DNA of 64,000 nt from NCBI RefSeq assembly GCF_000236905.1, contig NC_016522.1:744001-808000 (forward strand), given 5' to 3'. Positions 21,743 to 32,266 of the stretch are shown piece after piece (positions within the stretch are counted from its first letter, which is position 1; each line of letters starts with the position of its first letter). The DNA comes from Tetrapisispora phaffii CBS 4417. Taxonomy: Eukaryota; Ascomycota; Saccharomycetes; Saccharomycetales; Saccharomycetaceae. The position numbers and the translations under genes are program-made. Below the pieces are notes generated by a model, which saw nothing but the letters and a program-made list of their open reading frames with translations, had not been told where the DNA came from and did no database searches.

Positions 21743-22334
21743 GTATATCATATTGAATAAGATACATCTTTTTATTGTTACTAAAAAAACTTAACTTTGT
21801 TGGTGCTTATTTACAATATTTCTTTAATCTTTTGTTAATCATTTGCAATTATTAAAAGTGAAAATAAAAATTCAGTCTTGAGATATGTTATAAATTTAGT
21901 TTCTAATCTGATAGACTATTCCATTTTCATTAATAATTGTAATTTGATTATGTTAATAATTTTATTTTTTCTAAAACTGTATAATATTTGGATAATTTAA
22001 GAATATTTTGATAAGCAGTCCTTTTTCGATCTCTATCGATAAATAAAATTAAATTAAAATACTATCAGACTATAACTTAGTAAGTCAATTGGAATTCAGG
22101 ACATCCATCTATGTATTTATATCTTCATCTTGCTTAAAAGCCATTCATAAAATCTGGAAATATTGTGGTTTTTCAATTACGCAATGAGAGACAATGGGGC
22201 TCAATATATTTAGTGATATGAAAAAATAAGATAAAAGTAATGCTATTTATAATGATTGATTGTAATTGTAACTAATTGGAACGTATAAATGCACATGTTA
22301 TACTGTTTACCAAAGAAGAGCAGTAATTAAAAAT
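21743..22334. other. Intergenic region PUB1 to YFH1
   Basis: 592 bp of strongly AT-rich DNA forming the PUB1 3' flank and YFH1 promoter. It marks the junction between the YNL/YIL and the YDL/YGL gene-order segments. No gene, repeat or clear regulatory motif was seen. Confidence 0.6.
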
Positions 22335-22877
22335 ATGTTTAGAAATAGCATTATTAGATTCCAGAGGTATGTCAGTCATCCAGTTCAAAAAAATATAAGC
22401 AGATCAATTTCATCAAAAATACTTGTTCTTTCAGCTGCTAGGAATTTAACTTTCAAGCAATTAACTGTGAATAATAAGGTGTCTCAAAGAGCATATGCAA
22501 GTGCATCCACAGGTGGGTTTCAAATACCAGATGAAGTTAAAAATTTAAATATAGAAGTGTACCATAATGTAGCAGATCAATTTTTAGAAGAATTATCCGA
22601 AAACATAGAGGATATTAGTCAAAATTTTCCAAAAGATATTCCTGACGTCGATTTAAGTCATGGAGTGTTGACAGTGACAGTTCATAAGTTTGGCACCTAC
22701 GTTATTAATAAACAACCTCCAAACAAACAGATATGGCTGGCTTCGCCTATCTCGGGACCTAACAGATATGATTACTACAAAGGTGAATGGGTTTCTTTAA
22801 GAGATAATACAAAAATATTAGACGTTCTTAAGAAAGAATTAACTGAAGCTGTCCCTAATGCAAAAATATCCTTATAA
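22335..22877 (+). CDS. YFH1: Frataxin, mitochondrial iron-binding protein
   Basis: Mitochondrial matrix protein that assists Fe-S cluster assembly on Isu1 with Nfs1. Its 180 residues compare with 174 in S. cerevisiae. Residues 1-50 are rich in Arg, Ser and Lys with almost no acidic residues, as for a two-step matrix presequence. The frataxin fold begins near residue 65. The acidic ridge is HNVADQFLEELSENIED continuing to DIPDVDLSHG (77-110). The beta-sheet motif NKQPPNKQIWLASPISGPNRYDY (125-147) is intact. It is convergent with HEM25 (YDL120W/YDL119C in S. cerevisiae), so an iron gene and a haem gene remain side by side. Confidence 0.97.
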   Translation: MFRNSIIRFQRYVSHPVQKNISRSISSKILVLSAARNLTFKQLTVNNKVSQRAYASASTGGFQIPDEVKNLNIEVYHNVADQFLEELSENIEDISQNFPKDIPDVDLSHGVLTVTVHKFGTYVINKQPPNKQIWLASPISGPNRYDYYKGEWVSLRDNTKILDVLKKELTEAVPNAKISL

Positions 22878-23146
22878 TTCACCACTAGTTTAAAAAGAAT
22901 GATACTTGCAAACATTTGCATAGTGGAAACTTGTAAATAATTAATCATCAATTAAAGTTGTTGAGACTTGGGATCCTATTTTATTTCTATCAACACCTTT
23001 ATGCAATAGAACCTTTTTAATGAGACGATAATCATTTAGGAAAATAATTGTCCTATGCAACTATTATTATGTACTATATATATATTAAATTAAGTTTATA
23101 CGCTTTCATAATTCAAATTCTTTTCCTCTGAGCAACTCTGGGATAA

Positions 23147-24049
23147 TCAGGTTATTTTTATTAATTCTTCATAGATTCCCCATGCTATGCCAGCACTCAT
23201 AGCTTTCCTAGAAAGTCTCATGCTTAATCCACTAAATAACTGTCGAAGATTTTCCTTTTGAATAATTATCATACCAGCCTTTAAGAAACTAGGAAATAAA
23301 TTAGGTTGCAATTGCATTCTTGTCTTTATTGTATCGAATGGGGCCGTTATAGTGGTTGCTAATGATGCGGCTAGAATTGCACTCGATGAATTTATTAAGG
23401 TCGAAGTAGTACTTGAGAAGTGTCCATTATTTCTATCGTTTAGCAGTTTTAAAGGAACTAACGAAGGGGTTATCTCTTTAGCTTTCTCATATAGCAATAC
23501 ATATATTCCTGCATATGGTGCATCTCTAATTATTGTAGGTAGTAATCCTCTAAAGAATCCCTTTATGTGATCAGTCTTATAAATATCTTTAATTGAATCA
23601 TTAATGCTCTTATAATTGTATAAGGTGGATTCGTACCTTACTTTTATTACTGTAATCGGCATGGTGATAAAACCAACTACACCTCTTGCAAAAGCACCAG
23701 TCAGTAGATTCTCATAGACAGATAGATGTGGCAGTAGACTACTTTTATTTGTGACTAGTTGAGATTGGTGATTCCAAGATTTTTGCTTTACCAAAGTGGT
23801 TCTCATGACATTTAATGAAGTTAAATAAAGAGCACTACCGATGGAAGTTCGTAAAGCAGATGGTAACGTTCCTCTCCATAATTGTGATGGACTATCAAAA
23901 CTCTTGAAGACAGACCATAGAGTATTAGTTTTCTGCTGTTGGATTCTCGTTTTTAAAAGATCTAATGGTTGTAACGCTACAGCAGACGTCAGCCCACCAA
24001 GAAACCCGCCTAATAGATGAGTCCTGTTCCTAGTAACCTTTTCAGACAT
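23147..24049 (-). CDS. HEM25: Mitochondrial glycine carrier Hem25 (SLC25A38 family)
   Basis: Inner-membrane carrier importing glycine for 5-aminolevulinate synthesis, the first step of haem formation. The 300 residues show three carrier repeats: PLDLLK at 28-33, PITVIK at 131-136 and PFDTIK at 237-242. The second signature has Thr in place of the usual acidic residue, as in the S. cerevisiae orthologue. RGLLPTIIRDAPYAGIYVLLYE (168-189) is characteristic of this subfamily. The ATG at 24049 gives a short polar N-terminus without a presequence, normal for carriers. It is convergent with YFH1 and followed by LYS5 on the same strand. Confidence 0.94.
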   Translation of the reverse strand: MSEKVTRNRTHLLGGFLGGLTSAVALQPLDLLKTRIQQQKTNTLWSVFKSFDSPSQLWRGTLPSALRTSIGSALYLTSLNVMRTTLVKQKSWNHQSQLVTNKSSLLPHLSVYENLLTGAFARGVVGFITMPITVIKVRYESTLYNYKSINDSIKDIYKTDHIKGFFRGLLPTIIRDAPYAGIYVLLYEKAKEITPSLVPLKLLNDRNNGHFSSTTSTLINSSSAILAASLATTITAPFDTIKTRMQLQPNLFPSFLKAGMIIIQKENLRQLFSGLSMRLSRKAMSAGIAWGIYEELIKIT

Positions 24050-24349
24050 CTACAAGTCAGAACGGTATGCAATTGGTTAACTGCCCATCAGAATAATTTG
24101 GCTAACTGATAATTGATCACTGATTATTATATAGATATAGTAACAAACAATTAGTTAAGGATTCTTAAAATAATAACGGTTTGTTGCTTCAAAAGCGTTT
24201 TGGATAAAATATTTTCTGTCGTTTTGAATGCTAAGCTTCAAATATGATGCTATCAACTAACTACCTAGAAAGACTTGATTTGAATCAAAAAGTTAAAATT
24301 ATATCTTTAAAATTATTATAATTTTTATTACCAGACTGACAAATATATT
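24050..24349. other. Intergenic region LYS5 3' end to HEM25 start
   Basis: 300 bp combining the HEM25 promoter and LYS5 3' flank. It is AT-rich. No distinct motif was recognised. Confidence 0.5.
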
Positions 24350-25180
24350 CTATTTATCCAAGTAATCTATTACACACCTAATATTTATGCTATATACCAC
24401 CGGGGATGGTCTCTTATTATCGACTGAACGTTCATTTTCAGAACATACAGAAACGACCTCATTATTTAAAGCATTATAACTAGTAAACGTTAGAGATTTA
24501 CCACCAATCACCTTTTCAAATTCATTTTTATCAATATCCTTTATATAGTATATATTTTTCAATTCTTCTGCAAAATTCAATGTTGAAAGTGCATTGTAAT
24601 ACGATAAACCCGTTCCTAAAAACTTGATGTAGGCTTCCTTCAAAGACCATAAGTGGGCAAATAGTTGTCTTCTAAGATCATTTCCAGCTACTCCGTCAAA
24701 CAAGGCAATCTCTTCAAAGGCAAACACATCAGTTGTATTCAACAGTTCTGTATTGTAATCGCTAAAAGAAGCGATATCAATACCAACATCGACGTTACCA
24801 GCATTGACGACATACATCCCCACTAAGTTCCTACCATTAGACATATTAAACGAAACGTTCTCCACGCTTGGTTTTCCAAATTTGTTTGTAGTAAAAGAAG
24901 CATCAGCACTTCCTTTCCAATCTAATAACATTCCACATCCAAATAACTGTAACAATTTATTACTTAGCGCCTTGTATTTGTCAGCATTATTTTTTTTATT
25001 CAATATACAGACTCTTTGTTCAAATGGAATTAGTCCCAATGCAAGTTCAAATTCATAATCATCATCTAAAAAGGAAATCGATGTCGGATCAATTAAAACT
25101 AATAAAATCGCACTCCAGTTGTTATCAACACCATTTTTCAGGGTATCCATTAATGTTTCAAAATCATTCGATGAATCCAT
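24350..25180 (-). CDS. LYS5: Phosphopantetheinyl transferase for Lys2
   Basis: Transfers 4'-phosphopantetheine from CoA to a serine of the alpha-aminoadipate reductase Lys2, activating lysine synthesis in the cytosol. The 276 residues carry the Sfp-type motifs VGIDIASF (Asp135 expected to bind Mg) and WSLKEAYIKFLGTGL (178 onward, with the catalytic Glu/Lys). Nearby segments ILNKKN and LLQLFGCGM match the S. cerevisiae protein. The start is the ATG at 25180. An in-frame TTG at 25198 is not used. The N-terminal 60 residues are divergent. It is divergent from ARO2; in S. cerevisiae the two are YGL154C and YGL148W, with intervening genes that are absent here. Confidence 0.9.
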   Translation of the reverse strand: MDSSNDFETLMDTLKNGVDNNWSAILLVLIDPTSISFLDDDYEFELALGLIPFEQRVCILNKKNNADKYKALSNKLLQLFGCGMLLDWKGSADASFTTNKFGKPSVENVSFNMSNGRNLVGMYVVNAGNVDVGIDIASFSDYNTELLNTTDVFAFEEIALFDGVAGNDLRRQLFAHLWSLKEAYIKFLGTGLSYYNALSTLNFAEELKNIYYIKDIDKNEFEKVIGGKSLTFTSYNALNNEVVSVCSENERSVDNKRPSPVVYSINIRCVIDYLDK

Positions 25181-25685
25181 CAATTCACAGAGCTGCAAAT
25201 AAAACCAAGCCTAACCAAGCACGCTCTCACTCAAAGCATACACTAGGAATGCCTTTCTCCATTTAAATACAGTTCTAGTCCCCATTTGAACAACCATCTA
25301 TACCATTTTATATTGAAACAACTTTGAAGTCATCGTCCATTGGGGTATGATTAACCTTATCTTGAATTTTAGGGAACTCAGTTTCTCTAAACCCAGAGTC
25401 GGGTAACACCCAATCACAAACTAGCTCAGATTTTGAAAAATTGTAAAACTTCGGATTTGTAAATTAGTCACAAGCATTAAGCCAAAAAACCTTCAAATAA
25501 GTTTACTGAATGACCAAGTTGCTTTTGAGCTTTTAAACATTTACATGTATTGTTTTAATACTGTTGGCGATATTATTTGAAGGTTTACTTGCTGTTTCAG
25601 CTCTCTTCATGTTTTTTTCAACGTGCTTTTTGTAAGTACTCAAGCCGTCAAGTCCTGAGATATCTTTAAGGTCCCTTAGTCCAGT
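25181..25685. promoter_or_regulatory. Divergent promoter LYS5/ARO2 with Reb1-type site
   Basis: 505 bp shared by two amino-acid synthesis genes. CGGGTAA (25400-25406, Reb1 core on the minus strand) lies near the middle. No TGACTC Gcn4 core was found, although both genes belong to pathways under general control in S. cerevisiae. Confidence 0.5.
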
Positions 25686-26816
25686 ATGTCAACATTTGGT
25701 CAAATATTCCGTGTCACCACATATGGTGAATCCCATTGTAAATCTGTTGGTTGTATTGTAGATGGCATTCCTCCTGGAATGTCATTAACTGAAGAGGACA
25801 TCCAACCTCAATTGACCAGAAGAAGACCAGGTCAATCGAAATTGTCTACTCCAAGAAATGAGAAGGACAAAGTAGAGATTCAATCAGGCACTGAGTTTGG
25901 TAAGACTTTAGGTACTCCACTGGCTATGATTGTCAAGAATGAAGATCAAAGACCCCATGATTATTCTGACATGGACAATTATCCAAGGCCATCTCATGCT
26001 GATTACACTTACATGGAAAAGTACAACTTGAAGGCTTCTTCCGGTGGTGGCAGAGCTTCCGCTAGAGAAACTATTGGCAGAGTTGCCGCCGGTGCAATTG
26101 CTGAAAAATTCTTACAACAGGTTTCAAACGTGGAGATTGTTGCTTTTGTCACTCAGATCGGTGAGATTAAAATGAACAGAGATCCATTCGATAAGAAGTT
26201 CCAACATCTATTAAACACAATCACTAGAAGCAAAGTCGATGCTGTGGGTCCAATTAGATGTCCAGACACTTCCGTTGCTGGCGATATGGTAAAAGAAATC
26301 GAAAAATATAGAGGTGCCAATGATTCCATCGGTGGTGTCGTCACTTGTGTTATCAGAAACGTCCCCACCGGTTTAGGTGAACCTTGTTTCGACAAATTGG
26401 AAGCTATGCTAGCCCATGCAATGTTGTCGATCCCAGCATCGAAAGGGTTTGAAATTGGTTCTGGTTTTGCTGGTGTCGCTGTCCCAGGTTCTAAACACAA
26501 TGACCCATTCTATTTTGATGATGAATCGAAGAAATTGAGAACTACAACTAACAACTCTGGTGGTATCCAAGGTGGTATCTCCAACGGTGAAAACATTTAC
26601 TTCTCAGTCCCATTCAAATCTGCAGCTACTATTTGCCAAGAACAAGAAACCGCTACATACGAAGGTCAAACTGGTATTTTATCCGCAAAAGGTAGACATG
26701 ATCCTTCTGTCACCCCAAGAGCCATCCCGATCGTCGAGGCCATGGCTGCCTTAGTGTTAGCTGATGCTCTACTGATCCAAAAAGCTAGAGATTTTGGTAA
26801 GTCAGTCGTTCATTAG
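25686..26816 (+). CDS. ARO2: Chorismate synthase (with fungal flavin reductase activity)
   Basis: Converts 5-enolpyruvylshikimate-3-phosphate to chorismate, the last shikimate step, needing reduced FMN. Fungal enzymes reduce the flavin themselves with NADPH. Its 376 residues equal the S. cerevisiae length. Chorismate synthase signatures are intact: [18 protein letters not shown] near the N-terminus (from residue 14), [21 protein letters not shown] in the middle, and [20 protein letters not shown] near the C-terminus. Codon use is biased toward preferred yeast codons, suggesting high expression. Downstream on the same strand is NUP84. Confidence 0.98.
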   Translation: MSTFGQIFRVTTYGESHCKSVGCIVDGIPPGMSLTEEDIQPQLTRRRPGQSKLSTPRNEKDKVEIQSGTEFGKTLGTPLAMIVKNEDQRPHDYSDMDNYPRPSHADYTYMEKYNLKASSGGGRASARETIGRVAAGAIAEKFLQQVSNVEIVAFVTQIGEIKMNRDPFDKKFQHLLNTITRSKVDAVGPIRCPDTSVAGDMVKEIEKYRGANDSIGGVVTCVIRNVPTGLGEPCFDKLEAMLAHAMLSIPASKGFEIGSGFAGVAVPGSKHNDPFYFDDESKKLRTTTNNSGGIQGGISNGENIYFSVPFKSAATICQEQETATYEGQTGILSAKGRHDPSVTPRAIPIVEAMAALVLADALLIQKARDFGKSVVH

Positions 26817-27347
26817 AAACACTTGACATCCCGCCCAAGCACCCTAAAGGAAGAATTAAAACTCATAGCATTACTGTTTTTTCTAATGTATAACACAAAA
26901 TAGTTTCATCAGTAAAGGATTCCATAAATGTTTGTATATGTATAAAGTGAACCTGCTAGTATTCTCAACGTTTTATCATTGTAACCTTATACTGTCTTAT
27001 AATGTCTTATAATACACTGCAGGTACTTCCGGAAACATCCAATACCTTTACACGAAATATCGCTATATCAAAATATTAAGAGATTGGGATGACAAAAAAT
27101 ATGAATAATACATAGTTCTAAATAGAAAACAAAATGAACTGTCTATTATTGACACGTTTGAACATTCTAATACTTATTTAAGCGTGTGTTTTTAAATTAT
27201 ATCAACTATACCTATCAATAGTGCGTCGACGAGTTTCCTTTTTATTCCTACTTTCCCAGTAATTGTTAACTTATAAGGAATAATTGTTTTCGATTTGAAA
27301 TTGTTCAAATTTTTGATAGACAAAAAACAAAAATTAATAATATCGTA
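26817..27347. other. Intergenic region ARO2 to NUP84
   Basis: 531 bp of AT-rich DNA. A 10-bp unit TGTCTTATAA is repeated twice in tandem at 26993-27012. Nothing else is supported. Confidence 0.6.
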
Positions 27348-29585
27348 ATGGATATTGATATCGTTAACGATAGCACAACCGATTTGTGCTACACAGAATT
27401 CTCAAAAGCGTTGACTGAATTTGTTTACAATCACTTCAAAAGAAATGGCAAACACACTTCGATTTCCAGCAAAAATGAAGATGACAGTGAAACAAGCTAC
27501 GAAGACCCAATCGATCTGATAAGAGAGTTTCGTTCAATTGCTGCTAAAATGGCAATTAAGGAATCTTCTAATGACGACGGCAATTCTAAACTTTCCAGTG
27601 ATTTTGAATTGGAAGCTAAATTATGGCATTTAACCGAATTGATCTTGGATTTTAGAATGTCATCAGATGATGATAACTTAGACGGTGTATCAAATATTAA
27701 AGCCAAACCTTACAATTCAAACATTGTTTACGAAAAGGAATGTTTAGAAAATAATAAAAGCTTACATGAGATATGGATTATAATATATTGGTTACAGAGT
27801 AATTTACCAAGAGTTGAAAGACCAAACGATATCCCAGGAACGAAATGGAATAACACAATGGTTTCTGGTAATTTACATAGTGTAGATTTAGATTCTCCTT
27901 TGCGTGACGCTAACGTAATTATCGATGCGAAAGACAAAGTTCAAGACCATGTGTTCTATAAATATATCTTTGATTTATTGTTGTGTGGTGAATACGAGAG
28001 AGTATTTGAAGAATGTAAATTATCAGATAATATTACAATGTACATGATTCTTTGCGGTATGCAAGAATACGTCGATCCGGTTGTTGACTCACAACTTCGA
28101 AATGGATTTGAAAAACAACAAGGTGTTAAGAAACGTATATTGTGGAGAAGGGCAGTTTATAATCTGTCACTAAACGATTCTTTAGATTCCTATGAACGTG
28201 CTATTTACAGTTATTTAGCTGGTGACTTCCCGAACGATGAAGAGGTGAGATCAAATTTAAGCTGGGCTAAAGAACTACTAATATATCTGAACCAGATAAT
28301 GAATATTGAAATTGAAAATTATTTAATGAAAGAAGAAAAAGTTACAAAAGATGAACTGATACTAGCATTACCATCTAAATCTATGGATCTGCAATCTATA
28401 TTAAATCTCCTATCAAATAAATATTCTACAGAAGCAGCACATCCACTAAGAGTGTTAATCGGAGCTGTGATCTTAGATACTTTACCATCCGTGTTACATT
28501 CATCTGTTTCGATGCTAATGGACGTAGTCAACGGAAATGATGACGACAATGATTTATTTCATGAAGCATATTTATTGAGAATCGTCACTCATATGAGCAT
28601 ATTTATTGAATTACTCAACCCAGAAGTAGTATCCAAAGAAGATAACTATAATTTAATAACGGCCTATATTACTGTTCTAAGATTACATTCATTATTAGAA
28701 TACATTCCAGTATATGTCAAATTTATAGATTCTGATAAGGGCATAGATGCATATTCGTTTATTCTGTCGACATTGAAAGATCCTGACACTAGATTAAAAC
28801 AAATCGAGATCTCTAATAGTTTATACCTACCAATAGTCAACATATTAAAAAGAACAACTGAAAGAGTCTTTTCTGAAACAGAACAGTCTTATATTCCAAA
28901 TACAGAGGTCCTAATTACTAAAGGTGTCTCGGATATTGATGAACATTTAATTTTAGCGGTTGAATGGTTAATTTTAGGTAAACAATATGAAGACTCAATT
29001 GCATCCGTGTTAGCATTAGCTAGGAGATTTTTGATTAATGGAAAAGTTGGAGCTTTATCGTTATTGTTTTCAAGAAACGAGCTCTCTTCTTTAATTAAAA
29101 ATTATCAGCTTACTAAATTAGAGAACTCATCATATGATAGTAATAGCGATTTTTCTATAAAGGAATTAAAGGAATACCATTACTTGACAGATATATTTAA
29201 ACAGTACGAGGAATGGCATAAATCGATTAAGCTCTTGAATACGCAATCAAATATTCCAAGTTTGATTGAAAAATTCACTGAATATTCAAAAAACACTACG
29301 GATTTGATTAAATTTTTTTTAGTTGAATTGACAGCTAATACAGATGGTGTAGATTACGATATTTTATTCGAAATTAGAGCATTGTACACACCATACCTAA
29401 TTATCGAACTTCACAAAGGTTTATTAGAAGCTGCATCAATGTTAAAAATACCTAAATTCTTGGATCAAGCATTAAGGTTTACAGATTTAGTTGCAAATGA
29501 AGAGAGCAAAATATATTTATTGTTCCAATCAAGTGGCAGATTAAAGGAATATTTGAAATTAGTTGCTTATACAGCCACATTATAA
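27348..29585 (+). CDS. NUP84: Nucleoporin Nup84 (Y-complex, Nup107 family)
   Basis: Scaffold nucleoporin of the Nup84 Y-complex on both faces of the nuclear pore. The 745 residues (726 in S. cerevisiae) form an all-helical solenoid without FG repeats. Diagnostic segments are DPIDLIREFRSIAAKMA, ELEAKLWHLTELILDFR, the ERPNDIPGTKW loop, LSDNITMYMILCGMQEYVDPV, SLDSYERAIYSYLAG and the C-terminus YLLFQSSGRLKEYLKLVAYTATL. It is convergent with ATG20 across 219 bp, preserving YDL116W near YDL113C. Confidence 0.95.
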   Translation: MDIDIVNDSTTDLCYTEFSKALTEFVYNHFKRNGKHTSISSKNEDDSETSYEDPIDLIREFRSIAAKMAIKESSNDDGNSKLSSDFELEAKLWHLTELILDFRMSSDDDNLDGVSNIKAKPYNSNIVYEKECLENNKSLHEIWIIIYWLQSNLPRVERPNDIPGTKWNNTMVSGNLHSVDLDSPLRDANVIIDAKDKVQDHVFYKYIFDLLLCGEYERVFEECKLSDNITMYMILCGMQEYVDPVVDSQLRNGFEKQQGVKKRILWRRAVYNLSLNDSLDSYERAIYSYLAGDFPNDEEVRSNLSWAKELLIYLNQIMNIEIENYLMKEEKVTKDELILALPSKSMDLQSILNLLSNKYSTEAAHPLRVLIGAVILDTLPSVLHSSVSMLMDVVNGNDDDNDLFHEAYLLRIVTHMSIFIELLNPEVVSKEDNYNLITAYITVLRLHSLLEYIPVYVKFIDSDKGIDAYSFILSTLKDPDTRLKQIEISNSLYLPIVNILKRTTERVFSETEQSYIPNTEVLITKGVSDIDEHLILAVEWLILGKQYEDSIASVLALARRFLINGKVGALSLLFSRNELSSLIKNYQLTKLENSSYDSNSDFSIKELKEYHYLTDIFKQYEEWHKSIKLLNTQSNIPSLIEKFTEYSKNTTDLIKFFLVELTANTDGVDYDILFEIRALYTPYLIIELHKGLLEAASMLKIPKFLDQALRFTDLVANEESKIYLLFQSSGRLKEYLKLVAYTATL

Positions 29586-29804
29586 GCAAAATTTACTTTA
29601 TATATGTAAATTTTATATATACCACATGGTAATTTGAATGTTAGTAGTACATGTAACTGTATCTAATTGAATTAAACATTTTATAAACACTGAATCAATG
29701 AATACAAATACTAATTTACTTGGTTTCATGATTTGCATATATGAAATGGCTAAACGTATAGATATTTTTTTTAATTTTATTTAAATAAATATAAGTTAAT
29801 AAAC

Positions 29805-31688
29805 TTAAGTATTCTGACTATCTCGTATAAGTTTCCAAATTTCCATATTCTTTTTTGAATATTCCATCATATATTTCGAATAATTTTCCAACGATTTGGT
29901 TAATGCTTCTTCTCTCTCTGCAACATACTTGCTTACTCGTCTTCCAACTATGATCTTAGAAATCTCTTCTAAATCGGACGAGGCAACAACTTGTGATTCT
30001 TTTAAATATTTAATATCTTTTCCCAATTCTTCTTTTAGACTTTCTGGATCAAGTTCTTGATAATTTAGGGACTCTTTTACCATGGTAGTAAGTTTATTAA
30101 ATTTATTTTTCAATAATCCACCATATGTTAGTTGACGTTGAGGTTTTAGTGGATCACTAATCTCATTCGTGAAGGTTTCAGTATTCTTCTGAGTTTCATT
30201 TTCTTTGTGTTCTATCTTTTCTAGATGTTTTATTTTTGAACCTAATGTCGATTCTATTAGATTTAATTGAAGTTTTTTCATCCTCCTATAGTTTAATAGC
30301 TCTTTCATAGATTCTGCATCGTATACCAATTCACTGAACGATTCATCTATATCATAATATAATAAGCCCACCAATTTTTCCAATTCTGTAGCTGACTCAT
30401 CATATGCATTACTTACATATGTAGTTTGTTCTGCTAATGTGGCTTCTTTCCCCATCTGATTATTTGACAAATAGGCAAATATCTCACTTAAATCATTCAT
30501 ATCCTCTTGTACTCCAACCCATGCTTTCGTAATGCGTTTATTATGCCTGTAAATTCCATTTTTCATTAATGTTTCGTATTGCTTATGATCGTTATCTAGT
30601 ATCTCAAAACTGTCTCTCTTTTCTACTTCACCATCTGCAGCTTCTGTTTTTCTCTCTTTTGTAATCGGAGACAAACTTGAAGAAGATGGTATGGGTAAAC
30701 ATGCATGCATTCTTGTCGTGTTTGTGGGATCAAGTGGATTACATTGAAGTTCACTCTTACGTAAAGAAGAAAATGTTGCAGAACTATTCACAAAATCGCT
30801 CCAGTTTGAAACATTAGGATCAAGGAAATCAGTAACAATCGTAGTACTCATAATTTCATCGTCATCGAGCAATTTATTCAAAAATCTGGTTAAAATCCTT
30901 ATTCTATGTCGTATGAAAGTCTCTTCTGAGGCTCGTACTGTTCCATTAATGTTAGATAAAGCCATATCTATAGAACTTGTTCCCTCTAATGGTAACAAAT
31001 ATGAAGTATTTTTATTGGTAATAGATTTACCATAGCTTTTTAATGTTTGTTTTTCTGGTATTGAAGGTATTATGTTTATTGGAAATAGTCTAACTAATAT
31101 TGATCTAAAGTTTTCAAAATCACTATAACGTCTTTGAACAACATCATTTCCATATTTTATAGAGTAAGAGATGTAACTTCTTCCTTGGCCTTCTGAGATT
31201 TTATTTGTGTTAGTTATAAATACAGATTTATTTGGTACCTGTTTGGATTCGTTTTCTCGTACAGTTTCTGAATCCGTAATAAGTCCACCATCGAGAGAAT
31301 GAGATTTTGAATACTCTGTATTGGGATTTACCATGCTACTCAACTTATTGCTTGAAATATTTAGTTTTTCCATCAAATCATCGTTTATTTCTAAGTTGGA
31401 ACCATCAATATTTTCAATTTTATTACTGTAAGCTACATATGATGTGTCTCCCCTAGCTTCTGTAGTTTCATGCATTTCAGGTGCCCTATCTGGTTGTTCC
31501 AAGTCTGGTGGTTCCGAAGCAGAACTTATTTCCTTTATTCGTTTCTTCTGTATATTATTCGAGGGAATACCTGAATTTACACTATTTATATTAGAATCAA
31601 TTAATACAGATGGTTCATTCTCGTTCAAATTAACAGTTTCTAACTCTTCAACAATATTTTGATCATGTATACTAGCTTGCTTATCCAT
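29805..31688 (-). CDS. ATG20: Sorting nexin Atg20 (Snx42)
   Basis: PX-BAR sorting nexin acting with Atg24/Snx4 in endosomal recycling and selective autophagy. The 627 residues compare with about 640 in S. cerevisiae. The acidic N-terminal 150 residues are disordered. The PX domain (about 155-290) has the PI3P-binding RRYSDF at 186-191, followed by FPINIIPSIPEKQ. A Ser/Thr-rich linker follows. The C-terminal BAR-like helices start near residue 375 (KRITKAWVGVQEDMNDLSEIF) and contain LNYRRMKKLQLNLIE. It is divergent from TRM3, as YDL113C/YDL112W. Confidence 0.93.
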   Translation of the reverse strand: MDKQASIHDQNIVEELETVNLNENEPSVLIDSNINSVNSGIPSNNIQKKRIKEISSASEPPDLEQPDRAPEMHETTEARGDTSYVAYSNKIENIDGSNLEINDDLMEKLNISSNKLSSMVNPNTEYSKSHSLDGGLITDSETVRENESKQVPNKSVFITNTNKISEGQGRSYISYSIKYGNDVVQRRYSDFENFRSILVRLFPINIIPSIPEKQTLKSYGKSITNKNTSYLLPLEGTSSIDMALSNINGTVRASEETFIRHRIRILTRFLNKLLDDDEIMSTTIVTDFLDPNVSNWSDFVNSSATFSSLRKSELQCNPLDPTNTTRMHACLPIPSSSSLSPITKERKTEAADGEVEKRDSFEILDNDHKQYETLMKNGIYRHNKRITKAWVGVQEDMNDLSEIFAYLSNNQMGKEATLAEQTTYVSNAYDESATELEKLVGLLYYDIDESFSELVYDAESMKELLNYRRMKKLQLNLIESTLGSKIKHLEKIEHKENETQKNTETFTNEISDPLKPQRQLTYGGLLKNKFNKLTTMVKESLNYQELDPESLKEELGKDIKYLKESQVVASSDLEEISKIIVGRRVSKYVAEREEALTKSLENYSKYMMEYSKKNMEIWKLIRDSQNT

Positions 31689-32266
31689 TACTCGCTAATA
31701 TTCTGTTGACTATATTGAATTGTATTATATATGAGTTTCACAGCTCCCCTCGCTCATAAATAGTAATCAAATAATTATCTAATGTCGTTATTATTATCAA
31801 ATAGAATGAAAAATTATTTCTTATAATGTTGTATTGTATAACTTGATTGAAATTGTGATTCCCTTACTTTTATAAATTCATCTTTATTCATGTAAACTAT
31901 TCTTTTGGCACGTGATAACTAAAAATTTATTAGAAGCTCATCGATTCTCAATGAAATGTGACAAGATTCTACGTTTAAGAATCTTGAATGGCTAGATGAT
32001 TGACATTTACTTCGTGATTCAACGGTTTATACATACGATTTAATTAAAATCTTAGATTCTTCTGAGTATTTAAATATTGCCTCTAATTTGGCTTGGTTTC
32101 TGATCAGATATTTTTCAATTCCCCTACCAACAAAAGTCCAAGACCATCAAAAATCACAGCTGCACAACCAGAGTTACAGAATTTAGAAAACATAATCAAC
32201 TACAGTTTTATTGAAAGTTGATATAAATAATATAGTTAAGTTACCATCTACCTTTCAATTGAAAAA
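31689..32266. promoter_or_regulatory. Divergent promoter ATG20/TRM3 with E-box and PAC-like sites
   Basis: 578 bp. GGCACGTGAT (31907-31916) is an ATCACGTG Cbf1-type site on the minus strand. CTCATCG (31937-31943) contains the PAC core GATGAG on the minus strand, with an AAAAATTT stretch just beside it. This is plausible for the tRNA-modification gene TRM3. Confidence 0.5.
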